Assembly: GCA_963755825.1 (NCBI GenBank)
Contig: CAVWLA010000001.1
Span: 806,001 to 870,000, forward strand
DNA: 64,000 bases
Direction: 5' to 3'
Source of the DNA: DATBQN01 sp963755825
Lineage (GTDB): Bacteria > Acidobacteriota > Thermoanaerobaculia > Multivoradales > UBA5704
Part shown: piece by piece, positions 47,701 to 56,749 of the stretch
How the letters are laid out: every line of letters begins with the position of its first letter
How positions within the stretch are numbered: the stretch's first letter is position 1
Position numbers and translations under genes: made by a program
The notes under the pieces: model-generated
Seen by the model: only the letters and a program-made list of their open reading frames with translations
Told to the model about the DNA's origin: nothing
Database searches by the model: none

Positions 47701-48743
47701 TCCCGCTCGCCGAGGCGATCGACCTGGTCAAGGAGTTCCCACGCCACCGCGGCTTCGGCCGCCGCCCCGGCCGCACCCGCGTCGTCGACCGCGTCTCGCT
47801 CGCCGTCGCCGCCGGCGAGGGGCTCGCCCTGGTGGGGGAGTCGGGGAGCGGCAAGACCACCGTCGGCCGCTGCCTCATCCGCCTCCTCGCACCGACCGCC
47901 GGGGCGGTGCGCTTCGACGGCGTCGACCTCGCCTCGCTGCCGCGGCGCGAGCTGCAGCGCCGGCGGCGGCGCTTCCAGATGGTCTTCCAGGACCCCGCGA
48001 GCTCGCTCGACCCGCGGCTCAGCGCCGGGGCGAGCGCCGGCCTGCCGCTCGCCGTGCACACCGCGCTCTCGGCCGCCGAGCGGCGGGCGGCGGTCGCCGA
48101 GCTCTTCTCGCTCGTCGGCCTGGCGCCGGCGCTCGCCGGCCGCTACCCGCACCAGCTCTCCGGCGGCCAGCGGCAGCGAGTGGGGATCGCCCGCGCGCTC
48201 GCCAGCCGGCCGGACCTGCTGATCGCCGACGAGCCGGTCTCCGCTCTCGACGTCTCGGTGCGGGCGCAGATCCTGAACCTCCTCGCCGACCTCCGCGCGA
48301 GGCTCGGCCTCGCCCTCCTCTTCATCTCGCACGACCTGGGGGCCGTCGAGCAGCTCGCCGACCGGGTGGCGGTGCTCTATCTCGGGCGCCTGGTCGAGGT
48401 GGCGCCGGCGGCGGCCCTCTTCCGGGCGCCGCAGCACCCTTATACGGTGAGCCTGCTGTCGGCGGTGCCGGTGGCCGCGGCGCCGGCGGCGGACGGTAGC
48501 CGGCAGGGGCGGATCGTCCTCCAAGGCGAGCCGCCCGATCCGGCGCGACGGCCGGCGGGGTGCCCATTTCACCCGCGCTGCCCGGTCGCCGAGGCTCGCT
48601 GCGCCGTCGAGGAGCCGCCGCTCGCGGCGGTCGAGTCCGCCGCCCGGCGGGAGGGCGATCCGGTGGGCGAGCCGGCGGCGGAACACCTGGCCGCCTGTTT
48701 CTTTCCCGGCGCCCTGCGGGCGCCGGCGGCGGGGGTGCGATAA
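47697..48743 (+). CDS. oligopeptide/dipeptide ABC transporter ATP-binding protein (OppF/DppF-like)
   Basis: A 348-residue ABC ATPase with Walker A GESGSGKT (47-54), MVFQDPASSLDPRL, LSGGQRQRVGIARAL, LLIADEPVSALDVSV and ISHDLGAVEQLADR. The C-terminal extension has HPYTVSLLSAVP and CPFHPRCPVAEARC. Paired with the OppD-like subunit, it should power uptake of short peptides. Translation is coupled to OppD by ATGA. The TolC-type gene begins 113 bases downstream and appears to be a separate unit. Confidence 0.93.
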   Translation: MIPLAEAIDLVKEFPRHRGFGRRPGRTRVVDRVSLAVAAGEGLALVGESGSGKTTVGRCLIRLLAPTAGAVRFDGVDLASLPRRELQRRRRRFQMVFQDPASSLDPRLSAGASAGLPLAVHTALSAAERRAAVAELFSLVGLAPALAGRYPHQLSGGQRQRVGIARALASRPDLLIADEPVSALDVSVRAQILNLLADLRARLGLALLFISHDLGAVEQLADRVAVLYLGRLVEVAPAAALFRAPQHPYTVSLLSAVPVAAAPAADGSRQGRIVLQGEPPDPARRPAGCPFHPRCPVAEARCAVEEPPLAAVESAARREGDPVGEPAAEHLAACFFPGALRAPAAGVR

Positions 48744-48856
48744 CCTTTAGCGGGCCGGCTCGTAACAGGATCGTGGACTGGTGGCCGCTCGAGCCGGTCG
48801 CCAGGCGTCGGTTCGCACCATCAGTCCCAACTCTTTTCTCACTTAGGGGTCACCGC

Positions 48857-50497
48857 ATGAATGATTCTCGTGTGAGCTTCCGCGGCGGCCGCCTGGCGGC
48901 GGTCTGTCTCCTCGTCATGCTCTCGCCGCTGGCGGCCTGGTCGCAGCAGAAGTTCCCTCTCAAGGTCGAGGTCAAGGCCCCCGAGACGGTGGACATCCCG
49001 CTCAAGTCGGGCACCATCGAGCTGACCCTCGACCAGGCGATCGAGATCAGCCTGCGGCGCAACCTCGGCATCGTCATCGAGCGCTACAACCGCATCCACG
49101 GCCGCCTCGGCGTCTACGGCGCGCTCGGCATCTACGATCTCTCGGCGCTCGCCGACCTCATTGCCGAGGGCCAGGACGCGGCGGTCACCAACGCCACGCG
49201 GCCGAGCAACGAGCGCGACCAGCAGCTCAACTTCACCCTCAACCAGGCGATCCCCACCGGCGGCACCTTCTCCGTCGGCGCCAGCAACGTCGCCCAGTTC
49301 GTCTCCTTCCAGACCAGCGATCTCAACACCATCGGCAACACCTTTTTCACCTCCGGGCTGACCCTCACCTACGACCAGCCGCTGCTGCGCAACTTCGGGC
49401 GCGAGGCCTTCGAGCACACCCTGCTGGTGGCGCAGAACGCCAGCGGCGTCTCCCAGGCCACCTTCGTCAACAACGTCACCGCCATCCTGCAGCAGGTGGT
49501 CAACGCCTACTGGTCGCTGGTCGACGACCGCGGCCAGCTCACCGTCGCCCAGGACAGCCTGGCGCTCGCCGTCGAGCTCGACAAGCGCAACAAGATCCAG
49601 GTGCAGGTCGGCACCCTGGCGCCGCTCGAGCTGGTGCAGAGCCAGGCCTCGATCGCCACCCGCGAGGAGGGGATCATCAGCGCCCAGGAGCAGGTGGCGA
49701 ACGCCGCCGACCAGCTCCGCCGGCTGCTCAACTTCCCCCCCGGCGAGCTGTGGACGGCGGAGATCAAGCCGCTCACCGATCCGCAGATGGCGACGCGCCC
49801 GGACATCGACGTCGACGCCTCGATCGCCGCGGCGCTCAAGAACCGGCCGGAGCTGAAGAGCGAAGAGCTCGCCGTCGAGCTCGCCAAGCTCAACGCCCGC
49901 TTCCAGCACAACCAGGCGAAGCCGCAGCTCGACCTCACCCTCTCCTACGGCGCCGGCGGCGCCGCCTCGGGCCTCGGCATCGGCACCTCCTTTTCGCAGC
50001 TCACCGCCCTCACCTTCCCGACCTGGCTGGCGCGCCTCCACCTCGCGGTGCCGATCCAGAACCGCGCGGCGCGAGCGACCGCCGTCATCGCCGACCTCGA
50101 CTCCGACCGCACCAAGGTCGAGTACGAGCAGCTGAAGACGATGGTGGTGACCGATGTCCGGCAGACGGCGCGGCGGGTGCTCACCGCCGCCAAGCAGATC
50201 GACGCCGCGATCGCGGCGCGCAAGGCGCAGGAGACCAACCTCGACGCCGAGCGCAAGCGCTACGAGAACGGCATGTCGACGAGCTTCGAGATCACCACCA
50301 TCCAGGATCAGCTGACGGCGGCGCGGAGCTCGGAGATCACCGCCATCGTCGGCTACCGGACGGCGCTCGCCGACTACTACCGCGCCACCGGCACCCTGCT
50401 GCCCCAGGCCGGCGTCGAGGTCGAGGACAAGGACCCCGCCGTGCGGCGGTTCTCGTTCTCCCCGACGCGCGACGAAAAGCAATATGAAAGACAGTAG
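48857..50497 (+). CDS. TolC-family outer membrane efflux protein
   Basis: A 546-residue protein with a signal peptide (~1-31, ending AWSQQ). Two OEP repeats: the first has LTLDQAIEISLRRNLGIVIERYN; the second has INVDASIAAALKNRPEL-like sequence (DIDVDASIAAALKNRPELK) and long coiled-coil stretches such as DVRQTARRVLTAAKQI. It is expected to form a trimeric outer-membrane channel with a periplasmic helical tunnel. TAGGGG precedes ATG 48857. It is the first gene of an efflux operon with a MacA-like adaptor and MacB-like transporter, and its end overlaps the next gene by 14 bases. Confidence 0.92.
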   Translation: MNDSRVSFRGGRLAAVCLLVMLSPLAAWSQQKFPLKVEVKAPETVDIPLKSGTIELTLDQAIEISLRRNLGIVIERYNRIHGRLGVYGALGIYDLSALADLIAEGQDAAVTNATRPSNERDQQLNFTLNQAIPTGGTFSVGASNVAQFVSFQTSDLNTIGNTFFTSGLTLTYDQPLLRNFGREAFEHTLLVAQNASGVSQATFVNNVTAILQQVVNAYWSLVDDRGQLTVAQDSLALAVELDKRNKIQVQVGTLAPLELVQSQASIATREEGIISAQEQVANAADQLRRLLNFPPGELWTAEIKPLTDPQMATRPDIDVDASIAAALKNRPELKSEELAVELAKLNARFQHNQAKPQLDLTLSYGAGGAASGLGIGTSFSQLTALTFPTWLARLHLAVPIQNRAARATAVIADLDSDRTKVEYEQLKTMVVTDVRQTARRVLTAAKQIDAAIAARKAQETNLDAERKRYENGMSTSFEITTIQDQLTAARSSEITAIVGYRTALADYYRATGTLLPQAGVEVEDKDPAVRRFSFSPTRDEKQYERQ

Positions 50498-51197
50498 CTG
50501 GAGCCGGCTCGCCAGGGTGCTGGTGAAGCCCGGCGAGACCTTCACGGCGATCGCCGCGCGGCCGACCTGGGCGGCGGCGCTCGCCGTCCTCGTCGTGCTG
50601 ACGGCTGCCTCGACGCTCGTCGTCTTCAGCCGCTTCGACATGCTGGAGGCGATGCGCCAGCAGCTCGCGGCGCAGCACCAGGCGGTGCCGGCCGGCTTCG
50701 ACAGCCGCGCCGGGCTCATCAAGGGCTGCTCCGAGACGGTCGCCGTGGCGCTGCCGGCGGTCGCCTGCCTCGTCGGCGCCGCCATCTTCCTGCTCTTCAA
50801 CCTGCTCGGCGGCGAGCTCGACTACCGCACCAGCCTGGCGGTGATGACCCACGCCAGCATGCCCGCCGTGGTGCGCTCGCTGCTCCTCATCCCCATCGCC
50901 TTCTTTCGCGGCGCGCTGACCATGACGGAGGTGCAGGGGGGCGTGCTGCGCTCGAACCTCGCCTTCCTCGCCCCCGAGGGCGCTGGCAAGCCGCTGCTGG
51001 CGCTCCTCTCCGGCCTCGACCTCTTCACGCTGTGGACCGTGGTGCTGCTCGCCATCGGCTACCGGATCGCCGCGCGCGTCAGCCGCAAGACGGCGGCGGC
51101 GACGGTCGTTCTGCTCTGGGCCCTCATCCTCGCGATCGCCGTCGGTTTCGCCGCGCTCGGCGCGTCCATGGGCGGCGGGCGCGGAGCCGCGGGGTGA
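50484..51197 (+). CDS. Yip1-family membrane protein
   Basis: A 237-residue protein with about five hydrophobic segments. The N terminus (SRLARVLVKPGETFTAIAARPTW) is the cytoplasmic lead-in of bacterial Yip1-domain proteins, and GGELDYRTSLAVMTHASMPAVV is the conserved core. The molecular role in bacteria is not known. It is encoded between the outer-membrane channel and the adaptor, overlapping the former by 14 bases and the latter by four (GTGA), so it is made together with the efflux complex and may assist its assembly. Confidence 0.85.
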   Translation: MKDSSWSRLARVLVKPGETFTAIAARPTWAAALAVLVVLTAASTLVVFSRFDMLEAMRQQLAAQHQAVPAGFDSRAGLIKGCSETVAVALPAVACLVGAAIFLLFNLLGGELDYRTSLAVMTHASMPAVVRSLLLIPIAFFRGALTMTEVQGGVLRSNLAFLAPEGAGKPLLALLSGLDLFTLWTVVLLAIGYRIAARVSRKTAAATVVLLWALILAIAVGFAALGASMGGGRGAAG

Positions 51198-52477
51198 AGC
51201 GGCTCCTGATCGGCGCCGCGGTGATCGTCGCCCTCGGCGCCATCGTCGTCGCCAGCCTGCGCGGCGGCGGCGGCAAGGGGGGACTGAAGGTCTACGGCGA
51301 GGCGGCGGCGACGCGCGACGTCGTCGAGGTGGTCAAGGCGAGCGGCGCCATCGATCCCAAGGAGAAGGTCAACATCTCCGCCCACGTGGTGGGGAAGATC
51401 GACAAGCTCTACGTGCAGGAGGGGGACGCCATCCGCGCCGGCCAGCCCTTCCTGCAGCTCGAGCAGCAGGCCTATATCGCGGCGCGCGACCAGTGGGCGG
51501 CGCAGCTGCGCAGCTCGCAGACCGCGGTCGCCAAGGCGGAGGCGATGCTCGCCGACGCCACCATCAAGGTGAAGCGGGCGCGCAGCCTGAACGCGCAGGG
51601 GATCCTGTCGCGCGAGCAGCTCGACTCCTCCGAGCTCACCACCACCGGGGCGCGGCTCGAGCTCGACGAGGCGCGCGACGCCGTGCGCCAGGCCAAGGCG
51701 AACCTCGACAAGGCGGCGGACGACCTCACCAAGACGACCATCTACGCGCCGATCGCCGGCCGCGTCATCAAGCTCAACGCCGAGCAGGGCGAGGTGGTGG
51801 TCTCCGGCACGATGAACAATCCGGGCTCGGTGATCGGCACCATCGCCGACCTTTCCGAGATCCTCGCCAAGGTCGACGTCGACGAGACCGAGATCGTCAA
51901 CATCCGCCTCGGCCAGACCGCCGTCCTCAAGGTCGACGCGGTCCCCGCGCGGCAGTACCATGGCCGGGTGATCGAGGTCGGCAGCTCGGGCTCGAGCAAG
52001 GCGTCGCAGCCCGACGTCACCTTCTTCGAGGTGAAGATCCAGCTCTCGGACGCCGACCCGGCGCTGCGCCCCGGCATGTCGGTGCGCGCCGAGATTCGCG
52101 CCGCCGAGCACCCCAAGGCGCTGGCGGTGCCCATCCAGGCGGTGGTCGAGCGCTCGGCGGACGACGTCGCCGACGCCGCACAGCCGAAGACGGGCAAGAC
52201 TTCCGGCACCGCGGCCGCCGCGGGCAGCGCCGACAAGGACGATCAGGTCAAGGTGGTCTTCGTCGTCGAGGCGGGCAAGGCGGCGCTCCGCCCGGTGACG
52301 ACCGGGCTCGCCGACGAGACGCACGTCGAGATCCTCTCCGGCCTCAAGGCCGGCGAGCGCGTGGTGACCGGCCCCTACCGCACCCTGCGCGACCTGAAGG
52401 ACGGCGACCGCCTGGCGGTGTCGGCCACCACCGAGAGCGAGGATCTGCGCCGGGAGGGCGCCAAGGAGGGCAGCTGA
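51194..52477 (+). CDS. MacA-like periplasmic adaptor protein
   Basis: A 427-residue membrane-fusion protein starting at GTG. One N-terminal transmembrane anchor (~3-20) is followed by a lipoyl half (GKIDKLYVQEGDAIRAGQPFLQL), a coiled-coil hairpin (~90-165), the other lipoyl half (TIYAPIAGRVIKLNAEQGEVV) and beta-barrel and membrane-proximal domains. An Ala/Lys/Gly-rich insert at ~330-350 is unusual. It should bridge the MacB-type transporter and the TolC-like channel. GTGA overlap with Yip1 and TGATG with the ATPase. Confidence 0.92.
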   Translation: MKRLLIGAAVIVALGAIVVASLRGGGGKGGLKVYGEAAATRDVVEVVKASGAIDPKEKVNISAHVVGKIDKLYVQEGDAIRAGQPFLQLEQQAYIAARDQWAAQLRSSQTAVAKAEAMLADATIKVKRARSLNAQGILSREQLDSSELTTTGARLELDEARDAVRQAKANLDKAADDLTKTTIYAPIAGRVIKLNAEQGEVVVSGTMNNPGSVIGTIADLSEILAKVDVDETEIVNIRLGQTAVLKVDAVPARQYHGRVIEVGSSGSSKASQPDVTFFEVKIQLSDADPALRPGMSVRAEIRAAEHPKALAVPIQAVVERSADDVADAAQPKTGKTSGTAAAAGSADKDDQVKVVFVVEAGKAALRPVTTGLADETHVEILSGLKAGERVVTGPYRTLRDLKDGDRLAVSATTESEDLRREGAKEGS

Positions 52478-53175
52478 TGGCGCTCATCGAGCTCGTCGAC
52501 ATCTACAAGATCTATGACATGGGAGCGGAGAAGGTCCACGCCCTGAACGGCGTCGACCTGAAGATCGAGCGCGGCGAGTACGTGGCGATCATGGGCTCGT
52601 CGGGGAGCGGCAAGTCGACGCTGATGAACCTCCTCGGCTGCCTCGACACGCCGAGCTCGGGCAACTACCACCTGAACGGCGTCGCCGTCGAGGAGCTCGA
52701 CGACCAGGAGCTGGCGGCGATCCGCAACCGCGAGATCGGCTTCGTCTTCCAGACCTTCAACCTGCTGGCGCGCACCGACGCGCTGCACAATGTCGAGCTG
52801 CCGCTGATCTACGCCGGCGTGGCGCGGGGGGAGCGGCGCGACCGCGCCCGCCAGGCGCTCGAGCGCGTCGGCCTCGCCGAGCGCGTCCACCACCAGCCGA
52901 ACGAGCTCTCCGGCGGCCAGCGGCAGCGCGTCGCGATCGCCCGCGCTCTCGTCAACAATCCCTCGATCCTCCTCGCCGACGAGCCCACCGGCAACCTCGA
53001 CTCGGCGACCTCGGTCGAGATCATGAGCCTCTTCGACGAGCTCCACCGCGCCGGCAACAGCGTCATCCTGGTCACCCACGAGCCCGACATCGCGCAGCAC
53101 GCCGACCGCCAGGTGCAGCTGCGCGACGGACGGGTCGTCGCCGATCACCCCACCGAGCATCTCGTCCCGGCCTAG
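52477..53175 (+). CDS. MacB-type ABC transporter, stand-alone ATP-binding subunit (LolD-like)
   Basis: A 232-residue ABC ATPase with Walker A GSSGSGKS (40-47), FQTFNLLARTDALHNVELPL, the family signature LSGGQRQRVAIARALVNNP, Walker B LLADEPTGNLDS and VTHEPDIA. MacB of E. coli has this domain fused to its permease; here it is separate, followed by two permease genes. AAGGAGGG precedes ATG 52477, whose first base is the last base of the adaptor's stop. It drives mechanotransmission rather than direct transport in this family. Confidence 0.95.
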   Translation: MALIELVDIYKIYDMGAEKVHALNGVDLKIERGEYVAIMGSSGSGKSTLMNLLGCLDTPSSGNYHLNGVAVEELDDQELAAIRNREIGFVFQTFNLLARTDALHNVELPLIYAGVARGERRDRARQALERVGLAERVHHQPNELSGGQRQRVAIARALVNNPSILLADEPTGNLDSATSVEIMSLFDELHRAGNSVILVTHEPDIAQHADRQVQLRDGRVVADHPTEHLVPA

Positions 53176-53186
53176 CGGCGGCTCCC

Positions 53187-54407
53187 GTGGCCATCGGCGA
53201 GGATTTCCGCATCGCGCTCTCGGCGCTCGCCACCAACAAGCTCCGCTCGGCGCTCACCATGCTGGGCATCGTCATCGGCGTCGCCGCGGTGATCGCCGTG
53301 GTGTCGATCATCCAGGGCCTCGAGCGGATGATCACCGACCAGCTGCATGGCGTCGGCACCACCTTCGTCCAGGTGACGCCGGACCTCGGCCCGCGCAACG
53401 GCCTGGTCACCGGCCGCCACGTCCGCCTCACCTGGGACGACGGCAGGGCGATCGCGGCGCGGGTCGGCGGCATCCGCCTGATCACCCCGATCCTCGTCGG
53501 GCGGGCGACCCTCAAGTACGGCGACCGCGAGCACACCCCGGCGTCGGTCGAGGGGGTGAACCAGGACTACCCGGAGGTCGCCAACCACACCGTTGACCGC
53601 GGGCGCTTCCTCTCGCGGATCGATTTCGACAACCACCGCAAGGTCGTCGTCATCGGCCGCCGGGTGGCGCAGGACCTCGGCCTCGGCAGCCGGCCGGTGG
53701 GCCGCGAGATCTACGTCGGCCCCTACGCGGCGACGGTCATCGGGGTGATGGAGGAGAAGGGGCAGTCGCTCGGCCGCGACCTCGACGACATCGCCTTCGT
53801 GCCCTTCAACGCCGCCCTCACCCTCTTCGGCCGCGACGCCGGCGACACCGTCCAGCTGCAGCTCCAGGCGCGCGACGCGGCGGCGGTCGAGGCGGTCCGC
53901 GACGGCATCAAGCAGGTGCTGCGGCAACGCCACGGCATCGCCGCCGGCGAGACCGACGACTTCAAGGTGGAGGTGCAGGACGAGCTGCTGAAGACCACCG
54001 GCAGCATCCTCAACAACATCACCGCCGTCGTCATCGGCGTCGTCGGCGTGGCGCTCCTCGTCGGCGGCATCGGGATCATGAACATCATGCTGGTGTCGGT
54101 CACCGAGCGGACGCGGGAGATCGGCCTGCGCAAGGCGCTCGGCGCGCGGCGCAAGGACGTCCTGGTGCAGTTCCTCATCGAGGCGGTCACCCTGTCGCTC
54201 GCCGGCGGCGCCATCGGCCTGGCGCTCGGCTACGGGCTCGGCGTCGGCGCGGCGCACCTGCTGCCGTCGTGGCCGCCGGCGCGGGTGCCGCTGTGGGCGG
54301 TGGGCCTCGCCTTCGGTTTCTCGGCCCTCGTCGGCGTCTTCTTCGGCAGCTACCCGGCCGGCAAGGCGGCCAAGCTCGATCCCATCGACGCCCTGCGCTT
54401 CGAATAG
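53187..54407 (+). CDS. MacB-type ABC transporter permease (copy 1, intact)
   Basis: A 406-residue permease of the MacB/FtsX class, GTG start. An N-terminal transmembrane helix (LRSALTMLGIVIGVAAVIAVVSI) is followed by a large periplasmic MacB_PCD domain (~50-280) and three C-terminal helices, the first with ALLVGGIGIMNIMLVSVTER and the coupling segment TREIGLRKALGARR. It ends KLDPIDALRFE, typical of the family. It presumably pairs with the second permease copy or itself to form the transporter with the ATPase encoded just upstream. Confidence 0.94.
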   Translation: MAIGEDFRIALSALATNKLRSALTMLGIVIGVAAVIAVVSIIQGLERMITDQLHGVGTTFVQVTPDLGPRNGLVTGRHVRLTWDDGRAIAARVGGIRLITPILVGRATLKYGDREHTPASVEGVNQDYPEVANHTVDRGRFLSRIDFDNHRKVVVIGRRVAQDLGLGSRPVGREIYVGPYAATVIGVMEEKGQSLGRDLDDIAFVPFNAALTLFGRDAGDTVQLQLQARDAAAVEAVRDGIKQVLRQRHGIAAGETDDFKVEVQDELLKTTGSILNNITAVVIGVVGVALLVGGIGIMNIMLVSVTERTREIGLRKALGARRKDVLVQFLIEAVTLSLAGGAIGLALGYGLGVGAAHLLPSWPPARVPLWAVGLAFGFSALVGVFFGSYPAGKAAKLDPIDALRFE

Positions 54408-54419
54408 AGCCGGAGAGGC

Positions 54420-55641
54420 ATGCTGGTCGAGAACTTGAAGGTCGCCCTCGCCGCCCTGTGGGCCAACCGCATGCGCTCGATGCTGACGACGCTCGGCATC
54501 GTCGTCGGCGTCGCCGCGGTGATCACCGTCGTCTCCCTCGTCCAGGGCCTCGAGTTCATGCTCAACCAGCAGCTCCAGGGGGTGGGGGCGACCTACATCA
54601 TCGTGGCGCCCGACCGCGGCGACAGCATGCCCGGCGTGGCGGCGCGGCAGGTCCGCCTCACCTGGGCGGACGGCCAGGCGGTGCGCCAGACGGTCTCCGG
54701 CGTGCGCCTCATCACCCCGGTCCTGGGCGGTGTCGCGACCGTCAAGTACGCCGACCGCGACCACCAGCCGTTCGCCGTCCTCGGGGTCAACCAGGACGCC
54801 CAGGAGGTGCTCAACTTCACCGTTCGACCAGGGCCGCTTCTTCTCCGCGGTCGACATCGGCGGCCATCGCCAGGTGGCGGTGATCGGTCCGCAGACCGCC
54901 GCCGAGCTCAAGCTCGGCCGCCGGCCGCTCGGCAAGGAGATCTACGTCGGCAACCGCCAGGTGACGGTCATCGGGGTGATGGAGAAGAAGGGGCAGAGCC
55001 TGGGGATGGACTTGGACGACATCGTCTACGTGCCGTTCGACCTCGGCATCGCCATGTTCGGGCGCGCCGCCGGCGAGGCGATCACGCTGCGCATCCAGGC
55101 GCGCTCGGCCGCCGCGGTCGACGAGGTGAAGGACGGCGTCAGCCGCGTGCTGCGCCAGCGCCACCATCTCGCCAAGGATCAGCCGGACGACTTTCGCGTC
55201 CTCGCCCAGGATCAGGTCCTGAAGATCCTCAACAGCATCCTCGGCGCGGTCACCGCGGCGGTCGGCGGCGTGGTGTCGATCGCTCTCCTCGTCGGCGGCA
55301 TCGGGATCATGAACATCATGCTCGTCTCGGTGACCGAGCGCACGCGCGAGATCGGCCTGCGCAAAGCGGTCGGCGCCCGCCGCGGCGACGTGCTGGTGCA
55401 GTTCCTCATCGAGGCGGTTGCCCTCTCCGGGCTCGGCGGCTTCCTCGGCCTCGCCATCGGCTTCGGCATGGGCAAGGGGATCGCCGCCATCCTCCCCGGC
55501 AACTGGCCGCCGGCCCACGTGCCGCTGTGGGCGGTGGTGCTCGCCTTCGGAGTCTCGGCCGCGATCGGCGTGCTCTTCGGCGTCTACCCGGCGGCCAAGG
55601 CGTCCCGGCTCGATCCGATCGACGCGCTGCGCTTCGAGTAG
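54420..55641 (+). pseudogene. MacB-type ABC transporter permease (copy 2), frameshifted by one base
   Basis: The reading frame from ATG 54420 matches copy 1 up to VLNFTV, then shifts: the second part (DQGRFFSAVDIGG to LDPIDALRFE) is in the next frame from about 54826. One extra base in GTTCGAC (54822-54828) explains it; copy 1 has GTTGAC at this point. Without the extra base the gene is 1221 bases long, exactly the length of copy 1, and all other family features are intact, including GIGIMNIMLVSVTERTREIG. It may be a recent mutation or a sequencing error. As read, translation would run on out of frame. GGAGAGG precedes the ATG. Confidence 0.88.
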
Positions 55642-55800
55642 TCCCTTCCCTTCATCCCCGACCGCCGGCGCGCCAGACTGGCGCCGCGGCGTGTCGCCGC
55701 CGTGGTGTAGCCGGCACCTGCCCGGAGCCGTCTCTCTCCATGGACCCGCGCCGTTCTCGTGTCAAGCGGCTGGCGGGGGTTTTGCTTCGACTCCCTGGAC

Positions 55801-56220
55801 ATGCTGACGGCCCGCCAGGCGCGGGCGGAAGGAAGGCTGGGCCACATGGTCAACGAGATCCGCAAGGGCATCGAGATCGTCTACCCAGACGCGGACGATC
55901 GGCCGCTCGCCGTGATGATCGGCGAGCTCTGCCGCAGCGCCGCCGTCAGCGCCGAGGTGCGTCCGGCGCACCACGCGCTCCCCGAGATGGTGATCGCCGT
56001 CCACCCGGGGGCCGAACGGGAGGGGCTGATCCTCCTCACCGCTCTCGAGGGCGAGCTGCGCTGCGAGCTCGCCGCCGCCGGCGTCTGCCTCTGGATCGGC
56101 GCCCTGCCGGGGACCGCCTTTTTCGAGCTGCCGCACTATGCCGCCAAGGCGCGCTTTCTCCTCGAGCGCGTCGCCGGCACGGGGTCCCCCGAGCGCTCGG
56201 CCGCCCTGGCCCCGACCTGA
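55801..56220 (+). CDS. hypothetical protein of about 139 residues
   Basis: Not recognised. The frame is open from GTG 55759; ATG 55801 (MLTARQARAEG) and ATG 55846 (MVNEIRKGIEIVYPD, with GGAAGG some 12 bases upstream) are also possible starts, and the true one is uncertain. The protein is soluble, with alternating strand-like segments (EMVIAVHPGAEREGLILLTALEGE) and a helical end (HYAAKARFLLERVAG). There is no signal peptide or catalytic motif. It follows the efflux operon at a distance of ~160 bases and is convergent with the next gene. Confidence 0.55.
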   Translation: MLTARQARAEGRLGHMVNEIRKGIEIVYPDADDRPLAVMIGELCRSAAVSAEVRPAHHALPEMVIAVHPGAEREGLILLTALEGELRCELAAAGVCLWIGALPGTAFFELPHYAAKARFLLERVAGTGSPERSAALAPT

Positions 56221-56289
56221 GCCCAGCCGCGGCGGGGCTTCGCACGCCGGAGGCCGCCGCTCCGACCGTCATCGGCCGGTGTCGCGGTT

Positions 56290-56733
56290 TCAGGGCGCCG
56301 CGGCCTCGTCGTTCCAGGTCTTGCCATACTTGAGCACGTCGTGCTTCAGCAGGTCGAAGTCGCCCTGGCGCGGCAGCGGCACGGCGTCGCGGTAGACGGT
56401 GTCGCAGCGGTAGCAGACGACCGCCATGCGCAGTCGGCGGAAGAGCCAGAGGTCGACGAGCCCGCAGGCGATGAGCGAGAGGCCGAAGGTCCAGGGCACC
56501 AGCGCGGCGCCCAGCAGCACGAGACCGCAGCCGAGCGCGCGGTTGATGTCGCGCTGCCGGTAGAGGTGGCGGCAGCCGCAGAGCGGGCACTCCTCGATGC
56601 CGTCGGCCGACCAGCCCGCCGCGGCGACGTCGCGCGCCGCGCCGCAGCCCGGGCAGGGGAGCTGGCGCGCGCTCGCCTCGAGGCGGGCGCTGAAGGGCAG
56701 GCCGCACTGGCGGCACTGGGTTCGCAGGCGCAA
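56290..56733 (-). CDS. zinc-ribbon membrane protein
   Basis: A 147-residue protein probably starting at TTG 56733, 16 bases after the upstream stop. It has CRQCGLPF, CPGCGA, CPLCGCRHLYRQRDIN and CYRCDTVY, that is four Cys-x2-Cys knuckles forming about two zinc ribbons, with two closely spaced hydrophobic segments between the third and fourth (RALGCGLVLLGAALVPWTF, LIACGLVDLWLF). It is likely an inner-membrane protein with cytoplasmic zinc ribbons. Function unknown. It is in one transcription unit with the membrane protein gene upstream. Confidence 0.7.
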   Translation of the reverse strand: MRLRTQCRQCGLPFSARLEASARQLPCPGCGAARDVAAAGWSADGIEECPLCGCRHLYRQRDINRALGCGLVLLGAALVPWTFGLSLIACGLVDLWLFRRLRMAVVCYRCDTVYRDAVPLPRQGDFDLLKHDVLKYGKTWNDEAAAP

Positions 56734-56749
56734 CGGCTGCTTCCGTGCC

